A stretch of 64,000 nucleotides of DNA from Hymenolepis diminuta (taxonomy: Eukaryota > Platyhelminthes > Cestoda > Cyclophyllidea > Hymenolepididae), in contig CAADRB010000021.1 in assembly GCA_900708905.1 (NCBI GenBank), forward strand, positions 956,258 to 1,020,257. The letters are read 5' to 3'. The translations under genes and the position numbers were made by a program. Positions 10,721-25,200 of the stretch are shown piece after piece (positions within the stretch are counted from its first letter, which is position 1; each line of letters opens with the position of its first letter). The notes beneath the pieces were generated by a model. That model was given only the letters and a program-made list of their open reading frames with translations. It had not been told where the DNA came from and made no database searches.

Positions 10721-13700
10721 ATGAATCACCTGAATTTAGGGAAGTGTGATTCATTTCGCAAGAGGAATGTTTGATGGAAAATCATAGGAATCATAATAAA
10801 TATGATGAACCGATCATGGATTAAGTAAAGTGTGCTTTAGGAGAATTGTCCCTAAATTGATTACCAGACCATTCTGAAGACCTGAATGGCTTTAAGTTAG
10901 ATTTATTTGGTTAAAGAGGGAGGTGCATGTTTTTCTTGAGTATATGTCTTGCCGAAGTACATGTATTTCATTTACCTCTAAATAAATTTCATTAATTATT
11001 ATTAAATTATTAAATTTTCCATTACTCATGGTGGTCTACCAATTAGAATTACACTTTGTACGTAGATACTATTCAATAATTGACCAACAGGTCGGCTAAT
11101 CATTCCCGTGTCGGCTCTAATCTATGAACACCTCTGCATTTTCTGAATAAATACTACAAAAATTCACTTTGTTTTTGGTTAAAGTTCATAGAAGTTTGTT
11201 AGGACCACTGCTTAGACACTATGCAACCTAATAAAGAATCATTTTTATTTCTTAGGCTTTCCGATTTCGGGACTATTTTTAATCGATATACCCAAACGTT
11301 GGACAATGGAATCTATTCACTGATTGGTCATCTGTGGTATGTATGAAAATAGCATCGATAATTTCTTCTCATTTTATTCATGTACATTTACTTTTACCGA
11401 TTTCAGTCACCTATCCACGGTGGAAATTTGTACAGTCTTGCCTTGCTATGGAATGCAATACACAGGTTAACCTTTTCACAGTGGGAAAGCGAATGGAATC
11501 GGGTAACAGTAAAGTGTCCCTGGTAGTTAATTTGCATATAGAATAAATTATCTTGTATTTGTGGCTATCTGAAATGCAGCTCTGCCGATATCTTATAAGG
11601 CTGAAGAGATGAAAAGAAAAGCTAAAAGAACACACAGGGGTGTCATGCAAGGATGTCTGGATGGTTTGTGAATTCAGTCTAAATCAATATAAGAATTTCT
11701 GCTCATCAAACACATATGAAGAAACGTTCTGATCCGCCTGAACTCCAGTGTGCTTACAACATCATCAAAATCCCCTCCTGAATGACTATAACGTTTGTTG
11801 CAAATTATAAATGTTCTTTTAATGTCTTTTATTTGTTAATAAAGGAAATATACGTATACAAATCAGACAGCGAATATATTCTTGTCTTAGATGTCTTAGA
11901 TTTGAGAATTTTGAGGGGGAATTCGGCAACGTAAAGTGTAGGGGGTTTAATCGCGACACAAGATTTCTCTAACCCCAATTGGCCAACCCCATTGAACCCC
12001 CAAAATCTAAAGACGTAAAGCAAACGAATACGCGTATCCAATTTAGGTAGGAGTGAAACCGTGCTTTGGGGGTCTTTTTCCCCATAGTTTTAACCCACAA
12101 AAATGGGGAACCTCTTGGATGTACTCTGTGTCCTTGATTTAAGACAGGATGCAAAATTCTTATCAATTCGGGAAGCCACCAAACATAATGGGTGACACAT
12201 CAGTTTAATCAGTAGAGGCCTATTATAAAGGGGACAGGAAACAAGTCTAATGAGTCAAGAAACAGGGAATTAAAGAAATCAGGTTATCTAGAATATTGCT
12301 TTATTTAAACTTCGAAAGTATTAAAATATCCTTATTCTCATAATAGATATATTTGTTGGCATATTGGCTTCAAATTACATGACTTAACCTTTTGATACAT
12401 GGACAAGGTTATATCCAAGATATTCAGAGGCTACAGTCCTGTTGATTTACTTCCGCGGTCGATCCGTAATACAAATATCAGAAAATGAGTAGATCGCGGC
12501 AGACAAACGGAGTTATGAACGTATAGAAGAGATATAAAAGAAATACGAACTTGCAGTTATCGAAAAATTTCCCGTTAGGCCGATACTGAGAAATGGAGAC
12601 AAGAATGGAGACGCTGTTGACATGTATCGAAAAGGCATCCAACAAAACCCATTGAGTCGGAGCCATTGAGGTGAGTTATTAATTGCACTTAGGTGCGGTT
12701 CATTGGTAAAGAGGGAAAGGTTGGTTATATTAACAATGCGAAAAGACCAGAAGCAACAGTCAGTATGTGAAATCCTCCACACTTTCGCTGAGGGAGCAGT
12801 CTGCTTCCATTTACCTCCATTACCGATCGGGATCTTTTATAGTTGGGTCAGATATGATGTGGTCAACCATACTCAAATCATTCTGTATCAGAGGGGCTTA
12901 TCATAGGGCTGAACTTTAATCTCCGATGACTCACTCTCTTCGACAAAGAAATACATTTATTAGGACGGGTTATTACAGTTCATCAAAGAACTGGCCCTTT
13001 CCATTCTAACCGGTGATCAATACATTAATTAATTGGATCTGCCTTCTAACATTTCCTTTTATTGCTCAAATGAACTGTTTAACCTCAGAACTTATCAGCC
13101 AGACTCATCAAGACTGTCGAAATTGATGCTCAAAGGTCTTTAAGGTTTACCTGGATTCATCTAATTAGGATTGAAAATTTGAAACAGAACATTCATTTTT
13201 CCAATCTGTATTCTGGTACCTAGTATTTCGTGACTGGCTTTGCAAAAATAATCGAAATTTGGAATTATCAACTTTACAGGCTCCTTTCCAGCTCCAGCGC
13301 GATTTCTGATTTCGTTCCCTCTATGGCGTTAAATTATATAGGTATGACAGAAAAGAAATTTTAGCAAAGAATATTCAAATTTTCAATCTTAGTCGATAAT
13401 TAAATGGACATTGAGAAGTAACTGATCAGTAGCGATTCGTTTTCCTATTTTAATGATCCGAAGCCCGGTCTTGAGTTAATAGTTAAAATGGAATTCCTTG
13501 AGCCCTTGAAAATACATTTTACCGCCTTAACGTAACTACTTTTCTTTAGCAAAATTCTATTACTCTTTTAGTCTACGCTCACTGTACTATTCTGCAAATA
13601 TGTTGTGGACTTTGGACAAATAATATATATATCAGACATTCTTTGGATATTGTTCAGAGATCTTTGCAGAAGCCACGTATGCCCAGCCACCCTAGTGGTC

Positions 13701-16700
13701 CCGGGTTATAGACGTTGGTACTCAAGAGTAAATAAATCCATCCATGTAGTGTGAGAAAAGTCTGACTGTATGAAAAGTCAGATTTACTGCCTTAGGAGGC
13801 CAGAGTTGACGCCAAAGTGCTGGATATGGGGGAGAACACATAACAGATAATATAGACTTAACAAATAAGACGCTGTCCAGATCGGTAATTGAGGAGAACG
13901 GTTTAGCTCAGGCAGCATCTGATGCCTTATAGACTTTCAGGAAAATGGGTTAGTCATGAAGGTTAATGTATTCATCTCACCTGATTTAACAGCGCGACAG
14001 AAACATGTGTATATACCATGTAAGAGATTAAATATCGAGGTCTAGCGACACATATTTCGCGATTATAGTGAACAGTCGCAATGATTTATAGAATTCAGTT
14101 AAAAGTGTGTTAGTTGAAGACTTCGAAATATCTCTAATCTGGTCAAGTTCAGATTGCGAGATTGCCGCTCATTGGTGAATCACCAAGCGTGCTGATTATT
14201 GTCCTCAGCATGAGGATTGGTATAATGCCTTGGATTGGCTGGATACATTTCCCCTGACCGAGTCAAGTTAATGAACTTGGGAGTTTTAGATATCGTGTTC
14301 GCTAAAGCAGAGGTGAATAATAATATTCTAATAATAATTTGTTTTTGGTGTGAGGAAGCAGAGCAAAATGAAGAGCGAGCATTTATTTAAAACATCTCCC
14401 TTAATACTGAGAGAATGTGATTTCCAAAATATTTTATCTCAAAATGTCAACTTATATGAAATTCAGTTCTGTTTAATAATTGACAAGAAATAAAAACGAT
14501 CACTTTTACCTGTCATTGGAGAAACGATTGGCCTTCAAGTTTTGATTCGGGAAGAATCTTGAAGAATCTTGACAAAAATAAAATAAAGTTTCAGTTTTCA
14601 AACACTTTTTGTTTCTGAACAGATATATATATCACTGTGATGTTAGAAAAGAGGATAAAACAATCATTTAACCAAAAAATTTTTCATGAGGAAAGATGCA
14701 GAGCTCGACCTTTTGGAAGATTTCTGATGAATAGGAATAAAAGCTAATTAAGTTTCGAAGCTGTGTCACCTGAACTGACAGACAAGATTAAAGAATTATT
14801 ACATTTTCGTAGGTTTGATGAATTTTAAACCCATGGTACTAAACACTGGTCGGATAGGAGTCTTTGATTTTTATAAGAAGAAGTCAAGCTAATATGAAAC
14901 AAATCACATCTACCTATGCGATATATACAGTTTTATACGAGGGTCAAGTTCAGTTAAATGTTTCGATCTTACAAGGTTGCTTTTGTTTATTTCGAATGCC
15001 CAATCATATAAATAAGTCACGTGTAGCAGTCAGTGTGCACATCTGCCAAGGAAGAATAATAGGATCAACTACATTAGTGAAGTCTTGACAACAAATGGCG
15101 CTAGTCAAAATTCCCTGACAAACCAGCCGTATTTCATCCGCCAGAACAATTCACATAGATAATAATAACTACTCGTCACTAGTAGTGGCTGGTCAGACTG
15201 TTTGCTTCAGTTATTACAAGATGAGAGGGAGGGGCACCGAAGTGAAAGTAAGAACGAAATGAATTTTGACATATCATATTTGCTCAAGAAAAGCGGTTTA
15301 TAATTCAACTAGTTGGGGTCATTAAATAATATTTTAGTCGATGCATACGTATTTCAATCTTTTTTCTTTTAGATGGGAATATCTACAATTCTGAAATTTA
15401 AGAAGAGAAACTGTTCTAAATTCTCTGATATTGTTGACACTTTTAACCCAGACAAAATGCAAAATTTGTGACCTATCTTATATGAAGCAATATTCAGACG
15501 AAAATACCTAATTACATTGGTGAAAGGATCGTATGTGGTAAGTACATTCTAATAGTAAATTTAGTAACAAACATCGGGAAAAACCTAAACTTCATTGGTT
15601 TAGAATAATCCAGTCAAAATATTTCCTTGAATATCCTATACAGCTATATCACTGATAGATTTATCGATCAAGCCTTTGTCTTCAGAATTTCTTATTGGTT
15701 CAGTATAATATCTAAAACAGTAACCTATTCAGTCCGCTCTTTAGAGATTTGATGCATTATCATCGAAAATTCGTGAGAAATAAACATAAAAAACGTTATA
15801 TCGACAATTTCATTTTCATTCCCCTAGTGCTCCAGAGTCTTTTTAATAAAAAACGCAATCATGCATATTCTCACTTAAAAGTAATATTGATCGTGTGACC
15901 TCTGACTTATCAATACACCATATCGACACATTCATGACATTAAATCGATTTTTGTGTAAGCTCATATATTCACAAATATGCATACTTGGTAAAGCTAAGG
16001 TTAAACAGACCTGGTTTATATGGTTCGGGACCTTTAGACCTAGTAAATAAATTTTTTGGGTTGTCAATAGTTTTTTAACAAAAGTGACCTAGAAAGTACA
16101 ATAAATTAATCTAATAACGAATTTGAAATGATGAGTAGAAGTTTTTCAATAAAAAATAAATTAAATTTTTTCATCTACTGATTATTCCCACAAGTACCAT
16201 AATTTGAATTGTAAATCATGAAATCCCTTCAAAACTTACTGAAACCTGACCAAATTAGTGGAGCATCTGCATGGATGGGTCTTTCACGCTAATAGATAAT
16301 TCACAGTGTGAAATAAACTATTCGAATCCTATGTGGTGTCACTCATATAGACCTCTATGTGGGCGCGCTTAATAACATCGCTCCAATAATTAAATAAAGA
16401 AACGGATATGGCATTTTTAAAAAATATCAGACGAAACTAAATTGAAAAAACATGTCTGGAGTCTAACCAAATGGAAGAACAAAAACCCATCTATTTATAC
16501 TCATTTTCAGAATTATGGAATACTTCCGACGTATATCTCACTGAAAATGATTTAGTATTAATCTTCCTTCTGGTGTAGAGTTATAATGTACACCAGAATA
16601 ATGTAACGGAGATGCCAAAGGAATAAAAAGATACTCATAAAGCTATCATGCTTTAGAAAGGGTTTGGGGGCTTTCGCGTGTGTCGATGAATCCGTGGGCA

Positions 16701-18546
16701 AAGTGCATATTGTCAAATCATTGGTCACGAGTTCTACTTACTAATCAACCAACCAACTTCGTCAATTGATTCCGCTTAACAAGACGGCAATTCAGCATAA
16801 GTTTCTCGTAAAAGTGGGTTTCGTCTACCCAATATGCCTGCAGCTGAAGCTATTTTTAACTGTCTTGGAAAATTATTAGGGTCATATAATGATATCTTCC
16901 CCGCTCATTTCAGGAAAATGATTTCATTCTTGGGAAAAAACCATTCTTGAACCCCTCTGGTGGGAAGCTCACATCGAACCACCCTTTTCATTAACTTTTC
17001 TTAATCTGTCCACTGAATGTGCTGAGTTGGACTTGAATGTGTGACTTTGGAGACGAGCACATTAATTGTGTGTGACCGGGACAAAACGGTTATATAATTT
17101 TAATGCAGTTCTATCCTTCTAGCTCCTTGTCCTTACTTCGAAACGTACGCTTTGTATTCCTATTGCTTTAGCACCTCTGAAGGTAATTCTAGCGACGGTT
17201 GATTTCATCAAATGTTTAATTGACACTTACTCTGAATTGCTTGTTGTTTTAACCAACTACACAAACTAAACTGGGGACGCGAAGTAGTCAAAATATGTCT
17301 TGGAGACTAAAAACGTCAATTCAATGGGATGATGAAGGTGAAAATTAATGACCTCCAATTAATTTGGCACATAAAAGTGAGAGTTTCTTTTCACCTGAAG
17401 GTTTTAATTTCTCTGGACAATATTTTAATAGCTTCGAAGATTTGCCAGCATCTTCACTGTTTAAATTACATTAACACAAAATGCCGACATTTGACTTTAT
17501 GACCAAAGTATGGGATCCTCATCTAACTGAACGACACTATAGATCAGGTTCAGATGGCTATTAAGTTGATATTAATAGCCATCAGTTATTTTGAACTTTT
17601 CAAAACAGGTAAGTGATTAATGATGGATGTTGGATTCTTAGCTAAGGCTACTATATATTACCAGTAACTGAATATCTTGCATCCGCTTATGCCAAAATCT
17701 GCAGTTAGAAATTCCGACAAAGATATTTCTTTCTCTCTAGGCACATGATTATCTCTTTTCTTCATTAGTCTAAGCATTTCGAATAATAGAACACTCGGTT
17801 ATCAGAAGATTTTCTTATAACTGGTTTCTAGTACAAGTGTATGTTTAATTAAATATTTTTTAAAAAAACCGTAGAATTCAATTTGCTCTTAAGGAAAGAA
17901 GTATTGCAGTTGACCTTAGAACTATCGATTTTGAAAGCATTTCTTGAGACATTGCCTTAATCAGTTGCAATGCAAATCGAATGCCTCAGTTTCTATTTAA
18001 ATTTAATGTAATTGACAAATATATATTACAATCCCTGTCAAATATTCATTCGGCGTGTGCAATTATTTTAATTTCCATAAGGATATTTCACGGCACACTA
18101 AGATTAGAATATGGCAAGTATATAATTTAGAATTGCATTTTCGCCCGTGAATTACAGATCTTCAATACCCTCCTGCAATCTGATAAAGATGTCCTACTTT
18201 AATTTATTCCTTTGAGAAAAATGCAATAATATCGTTAATAATGACCGGAAGGGTTAGTTCCACATTGGCTAAAATAGTTATTTCATTTCTTGACGCTAAG
18301 GCTCCTATGAGATCAAATTTAAAAGTGTTGTGCGTTGAAAGGACTTTTGAATTAGATTCCATTATTTTATGTTTATCCTTATAATTATATTACACATACG
18401 TCATTCCAATGTTATTACACTCCTTCATATTATAAATGTGTCTGGAAAGCTCGCCACATCAACCAAAATATTCATTAGCATTACCCATGTCGAAGTAGAA
18501 TTATCAGCTGTGAATCATGAGAAACAGTAGACTGATCCAATAGGCT

Positions 18547-18567
18547 GGGAGAGGGGGGGAGGGAGGG
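18547..18567 (+). other. G-quadruplex motif
   Basis: Four guanine runs in 21 bases: 18547-18549, 18553-18558, 18560-18562 and 18564-18567, with loops of three, one and one bases. Short loops favour a stable intramolecular quadruplex. It stands out against the AT-rich surroundings and lies about 0.7 kb downstream of the galectin-like stop codon. Confidence 0.6.
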
Positions 18568-19280
18568 GTTGTGAAAAATGCTAGAATAGATTCAAAAATT
18601 CGCCAGGACCTTACTTAATCGGAATTCTGGAATCGCAAATAATTTAAAATCGATTCACCATTGGTATGACTTTGTATTGCATAACACTTATGCAATGTGA
18701 TAGTACACTATGACTACAGTGGCTCAGGGTCAGAGGAAAGAGAGAGGAATACCGTCCGCTAAATGATGGATTAGCTTTTCCTTATTAAGAACATGAGTCT
18801 ACTTATATACAACTAGGATATATAGAGATTAGCTGACTACCCAATTTTACGAGTAAAGAGATTTCAGTTCCAGATATTCGTAGAAAAACCATTCGAAAAA
18901 TTCGACGCACAATGTAAGAATTGTATTAACAGAATATAATGAATTCTGCTCAGAACACTGAAAATATTATATTTTACATTTTATTTATCGGGTACTATGA
19001 CTATTGTGTGCTGAACAAAACCGTAAATAAATAACTGCTCTCCCACCTCTGTTTGTCTTACTTAGCTCTATTGAAGAAGAGTAGATACAATCTCACTATT
19101 AGATTTTGTAAATTTAATAAAGACTACCAAACATATATAATAGTTTTTGAAAGCAATATAATGTAATATAATGCCGCAATTTGAGCAATATCTAATACAT
19201 TTTATAAGAAAAAAAGACATAAATAAACATGCATAATATAATATATTACGATATAAAAGTATATCCTTGGTTGTGTCATA

Positions 19281-22200
19281 TCACCGAATAGATAGTGGTA
19301 TACTTCTGCGCCGTACGACCGGCCCACCCGTTGCCTGGTTTAAATGAACAGGTATAGCTGACGACAATCTTGAGATTCCTTGCTCATTCTTCACAAAATC
19401 CTTAGTGGGTCGACTGAGGGGCACAGACATTACAGAAGTAGCTGGCCGTGGAATAGATGTCTCACGTTCGCTGCCACCGCCCATTTGAATGGCCGGATGA
19501 GTCACTTTAATGGCGTAGCCAGTTCGAGCCATTAGAGGTCTGGAAGGACCTTGGGTTGGCGTTGATTGTGGGGTTCGAATGGGCCTTTTAATTTTGCCTG
19601 TATCATCAGTATGGGGTAACAATTTTTGAAGATTCAAGTATCTCTGGGGAACAGGTTTTGGGGGTATTAAGAGCGAAGGACGCTTGATAACACCATTTGA
19701 GTTTGAACGCAGGTTGGAACAGCTAGATGCTCGGTTGACTGGGAGAAGGGGAGAGTGTTCTTTTCCATCATCTTCTTCATCCGAAACATCAAAAACAAGT
19801 TGATAGGATCCAGCTCGACGGATACTAGATAGAGAATGGGAAGCACGTATCGGAGATGTGGTGTTCAGAAGATCCGAAATTGATGATGTTCGATTATCGC
19901 GATCGTTTGTAACAGGATGTTCATCAACAGGGGAGACGGGTTCAGTGAGATCGAGTTCTATGTTAATATCATCCATATCGAACGTAGGTCCACGACAGGA
20001 ACATTCAACAATGCTGGCCTCTTCGAGATTGAGTTGGGTCAAATTCTTCAAGCTTGGTGCTCGTGGAGGAAGCGGGCAAAGCATTGCTTGTCTAACTGAT
20101 TTCTCAACTGCTTTTGTCTCACCGAAGAACATCTTGGAGATTCGACAGTCGCCTTCTATCACAATATTCTGGATGCAACTCACGGGAATCATATGCTCAG
20201 AAAGGGAAAGGCAAACGCTGTTGAGATAGACCTGTAAGAGAAAGAGAAATTTTTGGTTTAAATCGAATGACATCCATGACATTATCGGTAATATAAAAAT
20301 CCTAAGGTGTTGCTTCTTTAAATAGAAGTGGAAATTACAGTCATTAAATAAATTTAATTTGGTATTTCCATCATTAATCGCTTGTAATTCCACTAAAATA
20401 CACTGCGTTGATAGAAATGTACTTATAGTAGCGTCCGTTATTTTGATCTGAAATCTGTTCATTCTAGCAGACAAAATGAATTATCAATTTATATATGTAT
20501 ATATATAACTTTACTAAGGCTATAAAGTGATTGTTTATTCATATATTAATGAAAATAAACCAACCTGATAAATGTATCTAAACTGAGTGTATGAGCGCTA
20601 GGGAGCCGCACTTAGTTTAAAGTATCTTAACAACCTTCTAACTATCTAAAAATGGCCTGATCGAACTGCCACTCTTATCAGATGGTGAATGATCTATGAT
20701 TACGCATTCACGAATCTAGAGGTCAGAAAACAAATTTGGAAATGTGGACTGTTAGGTCATGACGCAGTGAAATATTCCTGAACATTGACCAATTCGATGT
20801 AAGTGTGATTTACATAAAGTGGAACTCTTGGTAATCTGATTATTTTATCCTTTTCTTAACGAAATATATGTATATATCTTATGTATAATTTAGATTTATT
20901 GTTTTCCACATTTGCGTTTGCTGTCATGCTAATAAGTTCCCGAGAAATATCATCGTGACAACTGTTTTGCCAATTACTTCAGAAATGGATTACTAATAAT
21001 AGTAATTAGTATCTTTATTAATTGCAAGAATCCTTCGTGGACTTTTCTGGCTAGTTAGTACGTTTTTCTTTCGTCGCTTCATATGGCTGAGTTAACCAAT
21101 CTCGCGCCTACACCCCACTTTTAACTAAAAATGAACTTTAAAGCCATTTTAAACAGTACTATTTAGTCTTTTGACAGTGACGATAACCCAATTAAAAGTA
21201 TATTTTACCAAGTTTTACCAAGTTAGAGCACTTGTAATTTGTGCTATTATTCCTGTATTCCTGTATAATGCTAATGGTTGATTCGTTAATATTAAGCCAT
21301 TACTTGCCACTAATTAAGAAAGTTGTGGTTTTTTCTATCAGTTCAAAAGTTTAATACTTGAGGTAATTGTCTCCTAGCACTACAACTTTGCAGCTTAATT
21401 TAAGTGACAACATTGTAAAACAATGAAAAACGTACAACTTTTGAATTCAAGTGTATTAAAATGGCTTGTCTGCAATATTAATGAATATCGAACAGGTAAT
21501 TTACTGTTCTTATCTTTTGTTAATATTCATGGAAAAATTTATCATTGACGTCTACTTTCTCTTCGATTCGCTGATCAGCCTTGAATTCAGAATGATCATA
21601 GAAAAGCTTACTTCTGATAACGAAAATTGAATAGTACTTGTTCTGTCAATTTCTCCTTCACAAATTCAGCATGTCCATCATAGAGGAATCGAGATATTGT
21701 AATTAGTATTCTTCTAAAATAAGAACTTCATCACTCCTAATCCCATCAATTCGTAAATTGCTTCGTCTAGTTCTAAATAAAATATTGACTTATTGTTATA
21801 GTATACCCCGAATTTATTGCAGATAATATTATAATTAATTTTTCTGAAGAGAAATGTGTTATACTTTCACGTCAACCTTCAAACTATTAAGGTAACTTCA
21901 TATGCTCAGGTTCACAGCACATGCTTTGGCTAAAAATAGACCTCTTTCCAGACAATTGTGCTAATGACTTTTCATTAACTGACTAGACTTGCCAAATTTT
22001 AAAGTTACTTTTTTCAAATGTGCTTCGCAGAATTTAAAATTTCATTCATATTGCTTACCTTAGATTAAATTATTCTTTTTAATTTCGTCTTAGCGATATA
22101 CTTGTGACTAAATCAGTATGTGATTCAAAGTAAAAGAATGTCATATTTTATTAGCATCTTAATTTAGATTTAGCTTTTAATTTTTGAAATGTACTTCAAT

Positions 22201-25200
22201 ATCTGTTCAAAATAAAATTACCTAATTTAATTTAATTTAAATAAACGAGCAACTACAGCAATAAGATTCGGACACTATTTGTTTTTTTCTTTGAAAATTC
22301 TCACTTTAATATGCCCTCATGAACCTTTAATTTGACCGTAGTAAATTAACCAAAATGTTCTTTTGTACCATTAACGATTACATGTTTACTTGTTCGTAAA
22401 TTTGAACTTTTAGTTAATTAAGGTTTTGCATTTGGCTGTTTTTTCAGTCTTTTCGACAACTACCAAATACCTAAATTAATCGAAAATGACAAGTGAATTA
22501 AAATAAGAGAAGGTTTTCTTGAAATCTACGTTTAACCCTGATAAGAGGCAAAGTGGAATACTTTCGGTAGTGGGAACAGACTTCACAAAAATCGTCCCTA
22601 GGGCTTTCTACCGGAGGGCTTCCATGTATATACCGGGGACTGAGACAAATTATTCACCCAACTAGCCCCATGTATCGAAGTTAATGTATAAAACTTGGAC
22701 TCGACTAATTAAGTAAACGAAATAGCAATTTAAATTATAATCCCTCCGTATTATTTCTAAAGGTCCTTGGCAACTTTAGCCAGTGTTACCTCAGTAGACA
22801 CCTAAATACATTAATGACCACGAAACATTATATGGTACACTTGATTTTTATGAACGTATGACCTCTCTGTATTAGTGTTTGATTATATATCTAGTTATTG
22901 CAAGGGAAAATGGTTTGATTACCTGACGAAAACTATTTGCGAGAGAGAAATAAAACAAACACAAGAGTAATGTGTATTAAAAGATAATAAATTCGTTTAA
23001 TAATAAATATAGTTCCCAAAAAAAACTTTCTTAGATCCTCTCTATTTTTTTTCAACTTCTATCTTTTATTACTAGGGTTGATTTTGTTGTAAGCGCTTGT
23101 GGAATGTGCAGGCACTAGTGCGGTATTTGGTACTTCCAAGTGAAAAGAAGGTGGTTAGGTAAAATGATTGATCTCCTTTAATTCATGCCCTTAACGATTC
23201 CTTCATGCTTTCATTACTTTCCCATAAGTAAGAAAATTTATGGTTGCATACATACTCTAATGTAGGTCACCAAAACGGTTGGTCACTCTATTAATTTAAT
23301 GCAAGAGCTTGATACCATCATATTTGATGGGTTACATTGCCACACGTTCGTTTTTAAAATAATTTTACTTTTAAATATATCGGCGAATGAAAAAAAATTA
23401 ATCAATACCATACTTTCGAACAAAATTTTTTTCGGTGAAGTGACTTTGTGACATTCTTAATGAAAACTATTCATTTTTACTGATTATTGATTCACTTAAG
23501 CATTCTATGCCAATAGATACTTAACCTTACCCCACTCCACTGGTGACTCATCTTTTCCCATACACCTTAAATTGAACTTCTCTCGATTCCACCTGGCAGT
23601 TTCGGTTTACCGCCTAGCTATAGTGGATGCCCTTCTTTTACTTATTCCGTTCATCCAAGAGTCCTGAAAATGGAAAGAGTTACAAATAAGCAAGATTTCC
23701 CGTAACTATATTTGAAGCTCCTTGGTTTTATGTATCACGTCAGCAACAGATTAGTTTAAATGCTTCTTAATACCTCTCAGTAAGTTGGATAATACTATTT
23801 GTAAGCGTTAGGCAGCACATAAATAATGCTGTAATATATCTACGCAAATTAGTAAAGAAAAATTTTTATCATTTTAAGTACAGTAAGCAATTCTGATCGT
23901 ATTTTACCAATACAAATGTGTGTATTCCAAAGCACCATGACTCACCTCAAAGTAATCCATCTTCACGTAGATTTTACAGACGAAAAGTTCTCCGGGTCGG
24001 AATCCATTTCGAGCTGCAGAATATCCCGATGCATTTGAGCTGGTCTCAGGTGTTGATCCACAGACCTCCCACTCGCCATTGGTATTTAAAGTTACTTCAA
24101 GGGGTTGAGTATCCCCAACTGGCACTGGTGAGGCACATAGATCATCATTCAAGGTCGAAGACGGTGAATGGCAGGAAGGCGATGTCGAGGAGTTCAGAAG
24201 AGCGTCTGGGTTGAAGGCCTTAAAGTCTGATTGCAACTTTAGGAAGAACCTATATGCAAAGGAAATGTCACATTATAAATCATCACTTTAATCATTAACT
24301 CTTAATTTTCTTAAATTTAGCCATCATTTGCCGTCATTATGTGGGCATAAATTAATTTAATAATTAACAGAAATTATTATTGGAATGCTGTAAAAGAATA
24401 GTCTGTCGATAAAAGTGATTCATATTAATTAGAATTTTGAAAATGATTTAGCAGTAATGCAAAGGAAGTGAAGGATAGCAATGAAAAGTAGGATAAAGCT
24501 CTCTTTATCTTCATAAGTGGTCTTGAAGAGCATATAATTTTATCTGAAGCGTAGAGCAATATGGCAAATTCTAAATAACGGTTTTGTGCCCTGGGCTCGA
24601 TACTCCCTGACCCACATATTGAGAACGGAATAATCAACTATAGTGGTTGAAACAGGTCAACAAGATGCGTTGAATAAGAGTTCTTTTAAAAATAATAATG
24701 GGCCCCAGTTCTATCTACAGTTGATTTTCGGAAACATCCGCTTTGGAAAGGATTACTTAAGAACCGTTCACCTTGTGTGAGCACTGCTAAGTTAGAAAAC
24801 GTTAGTTATCTAATCCACCTACGGTGTAATGACACAAATAAATCAAGATAGTATTACCAACTAGAGATTACAACCAATGAGGTAACAATCTCTGAATATG
24901 GTGGACATTAGAATACCAAAAATTGAATTTACCTCTAATAGGAATCCGAACAAATCAGTGCTCCAAAAATCGAAAATAAAAACAATCATATATTAATGAA
25001 AAGTTAAAATGTGCTAATATAAGCCACCAGGCTGCCGAGGAATTGGAAGTATACTAAGGCTGCACTTGCCACCTTGCACAGTAGACCAGTAAGAAGCTTA
25101 AACTGTTGATATATTCAACCACACGATCCCATCTAGACGAGATAGTCGCTTCCTTTCACCCTTTTTTGCCCAATATATGCTTCTTGATCCATCTCTCTTA

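Larger units (their letters stand above)
10601..19280. other. Gene-poor intergenic region between the 3' ends of two genes
   Basis: 8.7 kb lying downstream of delta-tubulin (plus) and downstream of the galectin-like gene (minus), so it has two 3' flanks and no promoter of a recognised gene. Open frames are short, none shows a known motif, and none has matched splice borders. It holds a polyadenylation signal near 10715, an ATTAAA on the minus strand at 19113-19118 that could end the galectin-like transcript, and a G-quadruplex motif near 18550. Otherwise I see nothing. Confidence 0.5.

Noticed and set aside
12513..12782. 89-codon minus-strand frame in the gene-poor region
   Set aside because: No motif, no splice partners, overlapping frames of equal length on both strands; expected by chance in 8.7 kb.
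15843..16067. 74-codon minus-strand frame in the gene-poor region
   Set aside because: Short, no homology recognised, AT-rich codon use like the surrounding non-coding DNA.
20485..20510. TA-rich microsatellite as a possible replication origin or regulatory site
   Set aside because: Short TA runs are common throughout this AT-rich window and nothing singles this one out.
24515..24620. B-box-like GGGCTCGATACTCC with a weak A-box upstream, possible tRNA gene or SINE
   Set aside because: No cloverleaf stems could be drawn and similarity to the other SINE-like copies is too weak to claim.
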